Below are positions 31,258 to 41,589 of a stretch of DNA of 64,000 bases, in pieces; the first letter of the stretch is position 1, and every line of letters begins with the position of its first letter. Position numbers and translations under genes: made by a program. Source of the stretch: Pseudoduganella albidiflava (GTDB lineage Bacteria; Pseudomonadota; Gammaproteobacteria; Burkholderiales; Burkholderiaceae_D); NCBI RefSeq assembly GCF_004322755.1, contig NZ_CP036401.1, forward strand, positions 4,030,001-4,094,000, written 5' to 3'. The notes under the pieces were generated by a model, which saw nothing but the letters and a program-made list of their open reading frames with translations, did not search any database and was not told the origin of the DNA.

Positions 31258-33900
31258 TCAGCGGTTTTCCACGCTGGCCACCAGCCCCGGCCGGCCGTTC
31301 CGGTCGAACGCGGCCACCTTGATGAGGCCCCGTTCGGCGATCGGCCCGGTCACAAGCCGGCTGGCGGCGGTCGGCGTACTGCCGTCGCTCGTGTAGCGCA
31401 GCGCCAGCCCGGGCAGCACGTGGTTGGCAAGCACCCGGCCATCCTCGACCAGCAGGCCGGGCGGCGCGATGCGGTAGTCGACGCCGGCCCGTTCCAGGTC
31501 GAGGCGCGGCAGCACGCGCTGGCCCAGCGCATTGACGAAGCCGGACCACGCGCCGCGGTGCAACGCCGCGGCCCGCGCCGGATCGGCCTCGGTGGCCCAC
31601 GCCGGATCCGGCGCCCAGGCCCGCTCGGCCACCGCCAGCAGGCGCGGCATTACGAGGTAATCGATGCGCGCCGGGTCGCGCACCGTTTCCGTGAACAGCG
31701 TAGCCTCCATGCCGCGCACGCGCCGCCTGCCGTAGTCCGTCAAGCCATCCTTGCCGATGCGCGCCTTGTCCGGCGCGTTCTTCAGGTAATCGAAGGGGAT
31801 GAAGTCATGCACGTCGTCCAGTTCCACATAGGCGCCCCAGTTGACGCCGGGCTCCTCGGGATTCTGGTTATGCGCCATGTCCATGTACATCTTCGTCACC
31901 GGCGCCAGCACGATATCGTAGCCGGCGTTGGCCAGGCGGTATGCCAGGTCCTCGGCACCCTCCTTGTTGTTCCAGACATAGGCGGAAAAGCCCCGTTGCG
32001 TGAACCGGGGATTCGGGATCAGCTTGTGGCGCCCGGCCAGCGTGGTCTTGCGCGCGGCCATTTCCTCCCAGCCGGAGGCGAACAGCCCGTGCCGCTTCAG
32101 GATGCCGTCGACACGGTCGTAGAAGTAGTCCCACAGGTCGGCGCTGGTCTCCAGCTTTTCCCGGCGCATCAGCGCCAGGCTGGCGGGCGACTTTTCCCAC
32201 GCCCCGTCGGGCAGTTCGTCGCCGCCCATGTGGATCGTGCGCAGCGGCACGCCGGCCGCGCGGTGCAGCTTGACGACTTCCGCCACCACGTGGGCGATGA
32301 AGGTGTAGCTCGATTCCAGCCCGGGATTGATGACGTGGTCGTTGTACAGCTGCGGCGACTTGTAGACGGAGCGGTCATCGAAGTCGTGCAGCAGGTATTT
32401 CGCCGCATCCTTGCCGCCCGCCGCCTTCAGCCGGTGGTAGCGCGCTTCCATCGCCTGCACGGCGGCACGCGCATGGCCGGGCATCTCGATTTCCGGGATC
32501 ACGTCGATGTGCCGCGCTTTCGCATAGCGCAGGATGTCGAGGTAGTCGGCGCGGCTGAAGTGCCCGCTGCCGGCCGCATCGCGCGGATCGGGGCCGGAGC
32601 CGTAGGCCGGCTGCAGCCGCACGCCCGGTTTCGTGCTGTGGCCGCGCACCGCGCCGATCGCCGTCAGTTCCGGCAGGCCGGCGATTTCCAGGCGCCAGCC
32701 CTCGTCGTCCGTCAAGTGGAAATGCAGGGTATTGAGCTTGTAGCGCGCCATCAGGTCGAGCCACTTGAACACCGTGGCCTTGCCGTGGAAATTGCGCGCC
32801 ACGTCCAGCATGAGGCCGCGGTGGCCGAAGCGCGGCGCATCCGTGATCGCCACTTCGGGCAATGCCGGATCGGCGGTGCCGGGCAGCGGCATCAGGTCGC
32901 GCAGCGTCTGCAGGCCGTAGAACACGCCGGCCGGGCTGTTGCCGGTGATGGCGATGCCGTCCCTGGCATCGATGACCAGGCGGTAGGCTTCGGGCGATGC
33001 CTGCCCTTCCACCTTGCCTAAAGCGAGTTTCAGGGGAGCGCCGCCCGCGCCGAACAGATCGCGCGCCAGCGCCGCCTCGCCGCGCAGCGCGGCCGGCGCG
33101 CTCACGGCCGGCTTGCCCGCCAGGCGCAGCTTGCCGGTGCCGGGCTGCATGTGCAACGGCGTCGGCAGCACCGGCGGCACGGCGGCCACGGGCAGCAGGT
33201 CGGCACGGGCATTGCGGCGATACGTGTCGGCCGGCGTGACCAGCGGTTTAGGGCCGGTGGTTCCGGTGGTATTGTCGTTGCCCGTACTGACCTGCTCCGG
33301 CCGCGTGACCGGCAACAGCGCGTAGTCGGCAATGGGCAAGCCCACATCGGGCGCGGTGTCGTACACGAGGTACGGCCCGGTCGGCGCCTTGTCCAGCTTG
33401 ACGATGCGGTACGGGTACAGCAGGCCGACTTCCAGCGACTGGCCCGGCGCCAGGCCGGCAAAGCCGTCGCCGGGCAGCAGGCGGAAGTAGCCGCCGGCGA
33501 CCTGTTCCAGCACCAGGCCGCCGCCCACGGCGCCGGTCTCCAGCGCATCCATGCTGTTGAAGTACAGCGTCCAGCCGCGCGCCGGCAACGGCCGGCTGTC
33601 GTTGTTGGTGACGATCAGCCGCGCCTGCGTGCGCCCGCGTGGCGCCTGTTCCGTGAACACGTTGCGCTGCAGTTCCCAGCGCACCTGCAGCCTGGCGGCA
33701 CTGGCCGCGCTGTCCGGCGCCGCCGCGGACGCGGCCTGTGCGGGCGCTGCCGCCACGGTTGCCGACGAGGTTGCAGATGAGGTTACAGATGAGGTTGCAG
33801 ATGAGGATGCCAGCATTGCCAGCATCGCCAGCCAGTGCGGCGCGGCCAGGGCGCTGCCCCAGGCCTTCGTTCGATTACCCAAGCGTGTCTCCCGGTGCAT
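31258..33900 (-). CDS. GH20 beta-N-acetylhexosaminidase, chitobiase type (copy 1)
   Basis: 880 residues from ATG 33900. Four domains as in Serratia chitobiase: N-terminal carbohydrate-binding domain (about 70-210, LYFNSMDAL), a GH20b alpha/beta domain, the catalytic barrel (about 375-750) with the catalytic pair D561-E562 in HMGGDE, and a C-terminal Ig-like domain (LRYTSDGSTP). It would release GlcNAc from chitin oligosaccharides. A signal peptide lies at about 15-33, followed by a Ser/Thr/Ala stretch encoded by a 12-base tandem repeat. The start is 11 bases after a sugar transporter stop. A close relative is at 59322-61904. Confidence 0.93.
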   Translation of the reverse strand: MHRETRLGNRTKAWGSALAAPHWLAMLAMLASSSATSSVTSSATSSATVAAAPAQAASAAAPDSAASAARLQVRWELQRNVFTEQAPRGRTQARLIVTNNDSRPLPARGWTLYFNSMDALETGAVGGGLVLEQVAGGYFRLLPGDGFAGLAPGQSLEVGLLYPYRIVKLDKAPTGPYLVYDTAPDVGLPIADYALLPVTRPEQVSTGNDNTTGTTGPKPLVTPADTYRRNARADLLPVAAVPPVLPTPLHMQPGTGKLRLAGKPAVSAPAALRGEAALARDLFGAGGAPLKLALGKVEGQASPEAYRLVIDARDGIAITGNSPAGVFYGLQTLRDLMPLPGTADPALPEVAITDAPRFGHRGLMLDVARNFHGKATVFKWLDLMARYKLNTLHFHLTDDEGWRLEIAGLPELTAIGAVRGHSTKPGVRLQPAYGSGPDPRDAAGSGHFSRADYLDILRYAKARHIDVIPEIEMPGHARAAVQAMEARYHRLKAAGGKDAAKYLLHDFDDRSVYKSPQLYNDHVINPGLESSYTFIAHVVAEVVKLHRAAGVPLRTIHMGGDELPDGAWEKSPASLALMRREKLETSADLWDYFYDRVDGILKRHGLFASGWEEMAARKTTLAGRHKLIPNPRFTQRGFSAYVWNNKEGAEDLAYRLANAGYDIVLAPVTKMYMDMAHNQNPEEPGVNWGAYVELDDVHDFIPFDYLKNAPDKARIGKDGLTDYGRRRVRGMEATLFTETVRDPARIDYLVMPRLLAVAERAWAPDPAWATEADPARAAALHRGAWSGFVNALGQRVLPRLDLERAGVDYRIAPPGLLVEDGRVLANHVLPGLALRYTSDGSTPTAASRLVTGPIAERGLIKVAAFDRNGRPGLVASVENR
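33767..33814. repeat. 12-base tandem repeat within chitobiase signal region
   Basis: GAGGTTGCAGAT / GAGGTTACAGAT / GAGGTTGCAGAT / GAGGATGCCAGC (plus strand). On the coding strand this yields repeated Ser-Ser-(Ala/Val)-Thr units just after the signal peptide. The unit length is a multiple of three, so copy changes keep frame. Confidence 0.85.
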
Positions 33901-33911
33901 TGTTGTTCGGT

Positions 33912-35279
33912 TCAGCGCCAGCTGCGCAGCTTGTGGCCGCTCGCGGCATACCACAGGATCAGCAGATAGCACGGCAGCAGCAGCCAGTAGCCGGCACGCG
34001 GCGTGGCCAGGTCGGACAGGTAGCCATACAGCAGCGGCAGCACCGCGCCGCCGCAGATGGCCATGATCAGCACCGCCGAGCCGCTGGCGGTATGGCGCCC
34101 CAGGCCCTGCAGCGCCAGCGGCCAGATGGCCGGCCATACCATCGCATTGGCCATGCCCAGCAGTGCCAGGCACATCACGGTATCCGGCACCGGCGCGATG
34201 CCGGCCCAGCCGAGCAGCGCTTCGGCGATGCCGCCGGACTGGGTGGAGCCGGTGACCACGCCGATCGTGAACACGATGCCGGCCACCGCCGACAGCAGCA
34301 GCGCGCGCTGCTGCGACAGCCAGCGCGGGATCGCCACCACGCCGACCAGGTAGCCGAGCACCATGCACACCATCGTGTACGACGTCAGCACGCCGAAGTT
34401 GGCGACGCCCAGCTCATGGCCGTACAGGCCGATGGTGTCGCCGGCGATGACTTCCACGCCCACGTAGGCGAACAGCGCCAGCGCGCCCAGTACCAGCTGG
34501 GGGAATTGCAGCACGCCGCCCTTTGCCTCCACCTGCCCGGGCCGCGCCGCCCCCTCCGCCGGCGCGGCCGGTTCATCTTCCTCGGGGGCGATATCGCGCA
34601 GGCTGGAGAAATGAATAAAGACCATGATCGCGAACAGCAGCGCCGCCATGCACGCATACGGGAACACCAGCCGCTGCGCCAGCGCGGCGCGCATCGCCTC
34701 GCGCGCGGCCGGCTCCAGCGTGGCCATGGCGGTATGGGAAAACCGGTCGATGTCGGCCAGCATCAGCGACGTGAAGATCAGCGGCACCACCACGCCGGCG
34801 CCCTTGTTGAACAGTCCCATGATGCTGATGCGCATGGCGGCGCTGTCGCGCGGGCCGAGGCAGACGATGTAGGGATTGATGGCCGTCTGCATCAGCGTCA
34901 TGCCGGTGGCCAGCGTGAACAGCGCGGCCAGGAACAGTTCATAGCGCGTGCTGTGCGCGGCCGGGATGAACAGCAGCGCGCCCACGCCCATGATGCCCAG
35001 GCCCAGCGTCATGCCCCGCTTGTAGCCGGTGCGGCGCAGCACCGCGGCGGACGGCAGCGCCATCACCGTGTAGGCGATGTAGAAGGCGAAGGTCACCCAC
35101 AAGGCCTGGAAGTTGTTCAGGTCGCAGACGATCTTCAGGAACGGCACGAGCGAGCCATTGAGCCAGGTGACGAAGCCGAGGATGAAGAACAGCAGCCCCA
35201 CGAACAGCATGCCGGCCACCACCTCCCGTGTCGAATGGCGCACCGGCGCGCCGAGGTTGTCGATGCTCATCTGCTGCAT
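33912..35279 (-). CDS. Sugar MFS transporter, FucP/NagP-like
   Basis: 455 residues (452 if the second Met at 35270 is used), about 12 hydrophobic helices. The beginning (MLFVGLLFFILGFVTWLNGSL) and the loop LATGMTLMQTAINPYIVCLG are signatures of the FHS family (FucP, GluP, NagP), which are sugar-proton symporters. The chitobiase follows 11 bases downstream, so GlcNAc is the best guess, as with NagP. It is also 90 bases downstream of a propeller sensor kinase on the same strand. Specificity is inference. Confidence 0.88.
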   Translation of the reverse strand: MQQMSIDNLGAPVRHSTREVVAGMLFVGLLFFILGFVTWLNGSLVPFLKIVCDLNNFQALWVTFAFYIAYTVMALPSAAVLRRTGYKRGMTLGLGIMGVGALLFIPAAHSTRYELFLAALFTLATGMTLMQTAINPYIVCLGPRDSAAMRISIMGLFNKGAGVVVPLIFTSLMLADIDRFSHTAMATLEPAAREAMRAALAQRLVFPYACMAALLFAIMVFIHFSSLRDIAPEEDEPAAPAEGAARPGQVEAKGGVLQFPQLVLGALALFAYVGVEVIAGDTIGLYGHELGVANFGVLTSYTMVCMVLGYLVGVVAIPRWLSQQRALLLSAVAGIVFTIGVVTGSTQSGGIAEALLGWAGIAPVPDTVMCLALLGMANAMVWPAIWPLALQGLGRHTASGSAVLIMAICGGAVLPLLYGYLSDLATPRAGYWLLLPCYLLILWYAASGHKLRSWR

Positions 35280-35318
35280 GCCTGTCCCCTTCGTTATCGT
35301 TGGGACATGCTAGCAGTG

Positions 35319-35349
35319 ATACCGCTTCAAGACCAGTGGCAAGTGGTAT
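35319..35349 (-). promoter_or_regulatory. Inverted repeat before NagP-like transporter
   Basis: ATACCGCTT (35319-35327) and AAGTGGTAT (35341-35349): nine-base arms with one mismatch, 13 bases between. It is 40 bases upstream of the transporter start and also next to the stop of the sensor kinase. The centre on the coding strand contains ACTGGTCT, like half of a DasR/NagR-type GntR site. Confidence 0.35.
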
Positions 35350-35368
35350 GCATGGTCGGACCCTCCTG

Positions 35369-38300
35369 TCAGGCGGTATGCAGGTCGCGCGCCGGCGTGC
35401 CGGCCGCCAGCGGCATGGTGACGCGGACCGTGGTGCCGCGCGGCGTGCTGTCGATCTCCAGGGAGGCGCCGGCCAGGTGGGCCCGTTCGCGCATGCCGGG
35501 CAAGCCCCAGTGCCCTGCCCGCGCGCCGCGCGCAAGGATGTCGCGCGGGATGCCGCAACCGTCGTCGATGACGGCCAGGCGCAACATGCCGCCGCGGTAG
35601 TCGAGCTGCAAGGCGACCTTGGCGGCGGCGGCGTGGCGAAAGGCGTTGGCGAGCGCTTCGCGGCCGATGGTGAACAACTCGTCCTCGACCTCGGGTGCCA
35701 GTTCCGGCGGGCGCCCATCGACCTGCGCGACGAAGCCGGTGCCGCCCGATGCCGCGAACTCGCGCCCCGCCTCCGTCAACGCCTGTGCCAGGCTTCCCTC
35801 GCGCACGGCAGGTCCCCGCAACTGCCGGACCCGGTCGCGGCCTTCGTCCATCACGCGCTCGGCGCGCGCCAGCACCTCCTCCGCTTCCGCCCGCACGGCA
35901 CTCTGGTCCGGCAGCTTGTGCATCAGCACATGCATGCGCAGGACCAGCGACTGCACGCTCTGCAGGAAGGTGTCGTGCAGGGTGCGGGCGATCCGCTCGC
36001 GTTCGAGCATGCGCACTTTCAGGTCGTTGTGCAGCCGCGCGGCGACCCGGGCCAGGCGCCAGCGGTGCAGCAGCCAGATCGCCGCCACCGCGGCGAGCGC
36101 GCAGGCCAGCTTGAACCACAGGGTTTGCGTAAACGCGGCCTCGATGGACAGGGCCACGCTCGCCGGGCGCGGGCTCCACACGCCGTCCTCGTTGGCGGCA
36201 ATCACTTCGAACGTGTAGGCGCCCGGTGCGAGGTTCGTATAGACCGCCTGGCGCAGGCCGCCGGCATCGCGCCAGGCGCCGTCCTGGCCGACCAGGCGAT
36301 AGCGGAAACGCACCCGCTCGGGCATCGACAGCGCCGTGGCGGTGAAGTCGATCTCCAGCCGCGGCACGCGCGCCGGCAGTGCCAGTGCCGCGCCGGCCGG
36401 ATAGGCGCGTTCGTCCGTGCGGACGGCGCCGATCAGTACCGTCGGCGGGCGCGGGTTGCGGGGAATCGCGGCGGGATCGATATATCCCACGCTGCTGGAC
36501 GTCGCATACCACAGGCGGCCATCGGTGGCCTGGACCAGCGAAGGCAAGGGCCTGATCTGGGCGGGCATGCCCCGGTGGCCATCGAGGTGGTCGAAGCGCT
36601 CGGCGGCGACGTCGGGCAGGCGCTGGCCGGCCGCGGCGGCAAGCGCCGGCGCATCCAGGCGCGCCAGGCCGCTGGTGTCGTGCAGCCACAGTTCGCCATT
36701 GCCACGCTCGACGATGCCCGAGACGCCATAGAAGGATCCCCGTCCGCGTTCGCCGAGGGCGGCGAAACGCTTGCCATCGAACCAGGCCAGGCCACGGTCG
36801 CCGCCGATCCAGAACCGGTCGCGCCCCTGCACCATCGCCAGGGTATTGCCGACGGCGAGACCGTCCTTGCCGTCGAACTGCCGCACCACGCCGTTCTCCA
36901 GCATGGCGATCCGGTTATCCGGGTAGCCGAGCCAGATTCGCCCGGCCCGGTCGGCGCTCAGTGAAATCGCGGTCGGCATCGCCAATTCGGGGTGGCCGCC
37001 GCCGGCGCTCCACGCGCCGCGCCGCAAGGCATGGATGCCCTTGCCCACCACGGATAGCCAGAGGTCGCCGTCCGGTCCAGTGGTAATGGCCTGGACGGTC
37101 CGGCCAGCCAGCTCGCCTGGCAGCGCGACCCGCGTCGTTTCGCCCTTGCGCACGCGCCACAGCCCGCCGTCGCCGGCGAACCAGAGAGTGCCGTCGGCCT
37201 GGCTGTGTGTCGCGCTGACCCGGTGGATGCCGGTGTCACGGCGCGTGCCATCGGCATCGACGATGAAGGTGGGTACCCTGAACGCATTCTCATGATGGAA
37301 GTTGATGACCCATACCGCGCCATCATCGCCCGCGACGACCCCGGGAGGACCGGTCAGCCCCGTGGGCAGCGCGATCGTCGCCAGCCGCGGTTCGCGCACG
37401 CGATCGACGCCGTTCTCGGTGGCGAACCACAGGTTGCCTTCACGGTCGGTCAGCGCCGTGGTCATGGTCTTGCCCGAGAAACCGTTGGCCGGCATGAACT
37501 GCTGCAGCGGCCTGCGCGCTTCATCCAGCAGCTGGAGTGCATCGCCCGTGTTGACCCACAGTCGGCCGCGATGGTCGACGGTATACGTATGCATCGGCAA
37601 GCCGCCATTGCGCAGCTGGAATGGCGCCAGCCTGCCGCTGGCGGGATCGAACAGCCGCAGGCCGTGCGCACGGCTGTTGATCAGCACCTGGCCATCTTTC
37701 CACAGGTCGCCCCCATCCACGCCGGGTTCGTCCAGCACCCTGGTGAACGTGTACCCGCCGGAGCCGGCCTTGCGCGCGCTCCTGTAGATCCCATCGGGGG
37801 CGTAGACCAGCATGCTGCCGTCGGGCAGCACGGTATGGAACATGACCAGGCCTTCCGACAGGCCGTCGGCCGGCGTGACGAGTCGCCAGTCTTCGCCGTC
37901 GAAGCGGTGCAGGCCGCGCGAGCCGGTGGCCCACAGGCTGCCGTCGGGGAGCTGGATGAAATGGTAGATCGCGCCCTGCGGTCCGTTCTTGCCCGTGTAG
38001 TGCCGCACCGCGCCATGCTCGAAGCGGCTGATGCCGCCGAACTGGTAGCCGACCCAGATCGTTTCGCCCACCGCCGTCACCGCGGTGGTTGCCTGCGCAT
38101 GCAGGGGATGGCCATACACCGCGCGCTGGCGGAGGAAACGTGCGCCGTCGAAGCTGTACAGGCCGTCGGTAGCGGCAAACCACAGCAGGCCGTTGCCATC
38201 CTGGGCCATGGAAAACACATTGGCGGGCGCGCCATCCTTGCGGGTCCAGCTCGTGTTCTGGAGCGTGGCGCGTGCGGGCGCAGGCGCGGCCACGTCTTGG

Positions 38301-38449
38301 GACGAGCGCCGGGCCGCCTCATTGGCTGCCTCATTGGCTACCCGTGATTCGGGCTGGCGCGGCCCGGCCGGTGCGGATGCCGGCGCCGATGCCGTCGCCA
38401 GGGCCAGCAGCCACGGGAGAATACTGGAGCGAAGGACCGCCATGCGCAT
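35369..38449 (-). CDS. Periplasmic beta-propeller sensor histidine kinase (Reg_prop / Y_Y_Y / HisKA_3)
   Basis: 1026 residues with a signal peptide (about 1-28). Residues 60-660 contain many short two-component-propeller repeats (LLWFAATDGLYSFDG, SLWATGSRGLHRFDG, RLWYATSSSVGYI), followed by a Y_Y_Y domain (about 690-755), one membrane helix (about 772-790), a HisKA_3 domain with phospho-His825 in ARTLHDTFLQSVQ, and HATPase_c (DDGCGIPRD, GHWGLPGMRERA). Such proteins usually sense polysaccharide fragments. Here no LuxR-type response regulator is adjacent, so the partner is unknown. ATG 38443 is an equally good start. Confidence 0.9.
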   Translation of the reverse strand: MRMAVLRSSILPWLLALATASAPASAPAGPRQPESRVANEAANEAARRSSQDVAAPAPARATLQNTSWTRKDGAPANVFSMAQDGNGLLWFAATDGLYSFDGARFLRQRAVYGHPLHAQATTAVTAVGETIWVGYQFGGISRFEHGAVRHYTGKNGPQGAIYHFIQLPDGSLWATGSRGLHRFDGEDWRLVTPADGLSEGLVMFHTVLPDGSMLVYAPDGIYRSARKAGSGGYTFTRVLDEPGVDGGDLWKDGQVLINSRAHGLRLFDPASGRLAPFQLRNGGLPMHTYTVDHRGRLWVNTGDALQLLDEARRPLQQFMPANGFSGKTMTTALTDREGNLWFATENGVDRVREPRLATIALPTGLTGPPGVVAGDDGAVWVINFHHENAFRVPTFIVDADGTRRDTGIHRVSATHSQADGTLWFAGDGGLWRVRKGETTRVALPGELAGRTVQAITTGPDGDLWLSVVGKGIHALRRGAWSAGGGHPELAMPTAISLSADRAGRIWLGYPDNRIAMLENGVVRQFDGKDGLAVGNTLAMVQGRDRFWIGGDRGLAWFDGKRFAALGERGRGSFYGVSGIVERGNGELWLHDTSGLARLDAPALAAAAGQRLPDVAAERFDHLDGHRGMPAQIRPLPSLVQATDGRLWYATSSSVGYIDPAAIPRNPRPPTVLIGAVRTDERAYPAGAALALPARVPRLEIDFTATALSMPERVRFRYRLVGQDGAWRDAGGLRQAVYTNLAPGAYTFEVIAANEDGVWSPRPASVALSIEAAFTQTLWFKLACALAAVAAIWLLHRWRLARVAARLHNDLKVRMLERERIARTLHDTFLQSVQSLVLRMHVLMHKLPDQSAVRAEAEEVLARAERVMDEGRDRVRQLRGPAVREGSLAQALTEAGREFAASGGTGFVAQVDGRPPELAPEVEDELFTIGREALANAFRHAAAAKVALQLDYRGGMLRLAVIDDGCGIPRDILARGARAGHWGLPGMRERAHLAGASLEIDSTPRGTTVRVTMPLAAGTPARDLHTA

Positions 38450-38636
38450 CCCGGCCTACTTCGCCGAGGCGGATCTGACGGACATCGCACCCGGCTTGCC
38501 GGTCACGCCGGCCGCATGGTGTGCGCCGCCGTCGTACGAGGCGGGCCCGCGTGGCATTTCCGATAGTGGAACGATGATTTCTCCTGGTTGCGCATGTCGG
38601 CGGTATTTTCCTTCATGCGCGGTCCCCCGTCCACAA

Positions 38637-40568
38637 TCAGTTGCCGATGCGGAACTCCCCAACCAGCGCGACCAGCGTGGCGGCCTGCTGCTGCAGGCTT
38701 TCGGCCGCGGCGGCGGCTTCCTCGACCAGGGCGGCGTTCTGCTGCGTCACGCCATCCATCTGGCCGACCGCCTGCGTGACCTGGCCGATGCCGCCGCTCT
38801 GCTCCACGCTGGCGGCCGCGATTTCGGCGATGATGCCGGCCACGCCGCGCACGCTCGTCACCACCTCGTCCATCGTGGCGCCGGCGCCTTGCACGAGCGC
38901 GCTGCCGCGTTCCACCTGGGCGACCGATTCGCCGATCAGCGCCTTGATTTCCTTGGCCGCGCTGGCGCTGCGCTGGGCCAGGTTGCGCACCTCGCTGGCC
39001 ACCACGGCGAAGCCGCGGCCCTGCTCGCCCGCGCGGGCCGCCTCGACGGCCGCGTTCAGGGCCAGGATATTGGTCTGGAACGCGATGCCGTCGATGACGG
39101 AGATGATGTCGACCACCTTGTGCGACGAGGCATTGATCGCCGCCATCGTCTCGACCACTTCGGCCACCACGGCGCCACCGCGCACGGCCACGCCGGACGC
39201 GTTGGCGGCCAGCTCGCGCGCCTGCGCGGCATTGTCCGAATTCTGCCGCACGGTGCTGGTCAGTTCTTCCATCGAGGCCGCGGTTTCCTCCAGCGCGCTG
39301 GCCTGCTGTTCGGTGCGTGCCGACAGGTCGGAGTTGCCGAGGCTGATCTCGGCGCTGGCCGTGGCCACGCTGGCCGAACTGTCGCGCACGCGCGCCAGCA
39401 CTGCTTCGATCTTCGCCACGAACGCGTTAAAGCCGTTGCCGATCACCGCCAGCTCGTCGTTGCCCGTCACGGCCAGGCGCCTGGTCAGGTCGGCGTTGCC
39501 GCCGGCCAGCTGCGTCATGGTGCGGGCCAGTTCGCGCAGCGGGCGGGTCAGGCGGCGCAGCGTAAACAGCATCACGGCGGCCGCGATGGCGGCGCACAGC
39601 GCGGAGGCGATCACCGTGTACATCATCAGCTCGCGCGCCGGCGCGGTGGCCACGCTTTTCGGGAACGCCAGGCGCACGGCCCACGGCGCCACGCCGCCGG
39701 CCAGGCGCAGCGGCTGCACCAGGTTGACGGTGCCGTCCACTTCATATTCGTACGGCTGGCCGGCGCGCACCGCCGCCAGCGCCGCCGCCGGCATGTCGTC
39801 GGCCTTCTTGCCGTTGCGCGCGATGTCCGGATGGCTGGCGTACAGGCCCTGGTTCGACACCAGCGCCAGCCTGCCCTGTTCCACCGTCCGCATGCCGGCC
39901 AGAATTTCACCGAGCTTCGTCAGCAACAGGTCGCCGCTGACGACACCCTTGACCTGCCCGCCGACCAGCACCGGCGCCATCAGCGACGCCATCAGCACAT
40001 CCTTGCCGTTGACCGGATAGGCCACCGGTTCGGTGAGCATGCGCTTGCCGGTCTTCATCGGCACGTCATACCAGTCGTTCGCCCCGGGGGCACTGCTGAA
40101 GGTGATCGGTTCGACATGGATGCCGCCATCGGCCTTGCGCGTGTAGTACGGCATATAGCGGCCGGAGGCGTCGAAACGGGGTTTTTGCCCGGCGAATTCG
40201 GCATCCCTGCCATCGAGGGCATTCGGTTCCATCGTCACGGAAGACCCCATCAGGTCTTCCGCATTGCGCAGCACGGCCTGGACGGCGTCGTCCACCTGGT
40301 CGCGCGACATGTGGCGGCCGGCGCCGAGCGTGGCGCCGACCGTTCCGGCCAGCGTCGACGTGGCGGCGAAATTGGTCTCGATGCGTCCCGCCAGCGTGGC
40401 CGCGGCGGCGGCGGCGGAGGTATGCGCGAGCTGCATGGCGGCTGCTTCCGCGCTGTTGCTGTTGCGGACACCGGTGACGCCGGCGACCAGCGCCAGGCTG
40501 GCCACCAGCAGGCCGCTGGCGGCGATGCCGATGCGGGCATTCAGGGACAAGTTGCGAAATAGCTTCAT
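38637..40568 (-). CDS. Methyl-accepting chemotaxis protein, dCACHE type
   Basis: 643 residues: membrane helix about 10-33, a periplasmic double-CACHE-like domain (about 40-310, with [19 protein letters not shown] and [13 protein letters not shown]), second helix about 315-340, HAMP, then a signalling domain with the hairpin core [21 protein letters not shown] and methylation helices ([13 protein letters not shown]). It signals to CheA/CheW. The C-terminus ([12 protein letters not shown]) lacks the NWETF receptor-tether pentapeptide. It begins 11 bases after a TorF-type porin gene, suggesting uptake and taxis for the same compound. Confidence 0.92.
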   Translation of the reverse strand: MKLFRNLSLNARIGIAASGLLVASLALVAGVTGVRNSNSAEAAAMQLAHTSAAAAAATLAGRIETNFAATSTLAGTVGATLGAGRHMSRDQVDDAVQAVLRNAEDLMGSSVTMEPNALDGRDAEFAGQKPRFDASGRYMPYYTRKADGGIHVEPITFSSAPGANDWYDVPMKTGKRMLTEPVAYPVNGKDVLMASLMAPVLVGGQVKGVVSGDLLLTKLGEILAGMRTVEQGRLALVSNQGLYASHPDIARNGKKADDMPAAALAAVRAGQPYEYEVDGTVNLVQPLRLAGGVAPWAVRLAFPKSVATAPARELMMYTVIASALCAAIAAAVMLFTLRRLTRPLRELARTMTQLAGGNADLTRRLAVTGNDELAVIGNGFNAFVAKIEAVLARVRDSSASVATASAEISLGNSDLSARTEQQASALEETAASMEELTSTVRQNSDNAAQARELAANASGVAVRGGAVVAEVVETMAAINASSHKVVDIISVIDGIAFQTNILALNAAVEAARAGEQGRGFAVVASEVRNLAQRSASAAKEIKALIGESVAQVERGSALVQGAGATMDEVVTSVRGVAGIIAEIAAASVEQSGGIGQVTQAVGQMDGVTQQNAALVEEAAAAAESLQQQAATLVALVGEFRIGN

Positions 40569-40579
40569 GCTGCGCTCCG

Positions 40580-41413
40580 TCAGAAGGTGCGGCTCACGCC
40601 GACGATGGCGGTTGCCTTGGCCACGTTCGCGTGGCGGATGTTGCCGGCCGCATCGGGCATGCCGGTGGTGTAGGTCTTGTAGATATCGGTCCGGCCCCAG
40701 GCGCGCGTCAGCGCCACGGAAGCGCTCCAGCCGCCGCCCAGGTCCCTGGTGACACCCACCTTGGCGTCGCTCCAGTTCCAGATGTCGTTGCCGGCGCCGG
40801 CCACGCGGCCATCGCCGGCGTGCAGGTTCAGCGTCCAGCCTTCGCCCAGCGCCGGATTGGCGCCCACGTCGAGGTAGACGGTGCCACGGGAATCGGGAAT
40901 CCCGAAGAACATGGGGCTGACGGTGCGATAGTACTTGGCATACGCGGCCCGCCAGGTCACGCCCAGCGCCAGCTCGGCATAGTCGAACTTGTCGCCGGTG
41001 GCGCTCATGCGGGCCCCCGGGTATTCATAGAAATAGGCCATCACGCTGTAGCCGATGGCGCCCGCGCTGCCGCTGTAGCCGCCATACAGGTCCCACTCGA
41101 CGCGCCCTTCTTCCATGAAGCGGCCGCTCACCGTGGATGCCCAGGTGCCGGCCGACCAGCCATCCGCGCGCACGTAGTCGACGCCGCCCTGCACGGCCGG
41201 CTTGCCCCAGGTCTGGCGGATGCCGCGCGAGACGTACTGCGACACGACGCCGGCGGTGGCGGTCCATTGCGCCGCCTGCACGCTGGTTCCAGTGCCGGTC
41301 TCGGTCTCGATGCCGCTGTCGGTATCGGTGGCGGATGCCTGCGCGGCGCCTGCGCACGCGGCGAGGCAAAGCACGGGCAGGAGCGCACGGCTCCAGGTAG
41401 GACGTTGGTTCAT
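40580..41413 (-). CDS. TorF-family putative porin (TIGR02001 type)
   Basis: 277 residues from ATG 41413. Signal peptide about 1-27 (AAQA), then a Thr/Asp/Glu-rich stretch encoded by hexamer-like repeats (about 29-44). Beta-barrel features follow: [26 protein letters not shown], typical of the TIGR02001 family, with regular alternating strands and a C-terminal Phe (VGVSRTF). It should make an outer-membrane pore. It is followed by a chemoreceptor gene, an unusual pairing. Substrate unknown. Confidence 0.85.
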   Translation of the reverse strand: MNQRPTWSRALLPVLCLAACAGAAQASATDTDSGIETETGTGTSVQAAQWTATAGVVSQYVSRGIRQTWGKPAVQGGVDYVRADGWSAGTWASTVSGRFMEEGRVEWDLYGGYSGSAGAIGYSVMAYFYEYPGARMSATGDKFDYAELALGVTWRAAYAKYYRTVSPMFFGIPDSRGTVYLDVGANPALGEGWTLNLHAGDGRVAGAGNDIWNWSDAKVGVTRDLGGGWSASVALTRAWGRTDIYKTYTTGMPDAAGNIRHANVAKATAIVGVSRTF

Positions 41414-41589
41414 GTGATGGGTCGGTAAGGGTGGCGGAAATGCCGGGAGAATGTAGCCGTGCGGCAATAATAGCCCCTATCAAGGCGCAAGTCGCCGAAA
41501 CGTGCCCTTCTGTCCACGCATTTTTCGGCGCCGTGCGACGCCGATACAACAGTGTTCCTTACCGCGCTGGCGCGGCCCGCCGGCGCCGG

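Noticed and set aside
33901..34368. N-terminal extension of the first chitobiase
   Set aside because: The open frame continues upstream but lies inside the FucP/NagP-like transporter gene; the signal peptide begins after ATG 33900.
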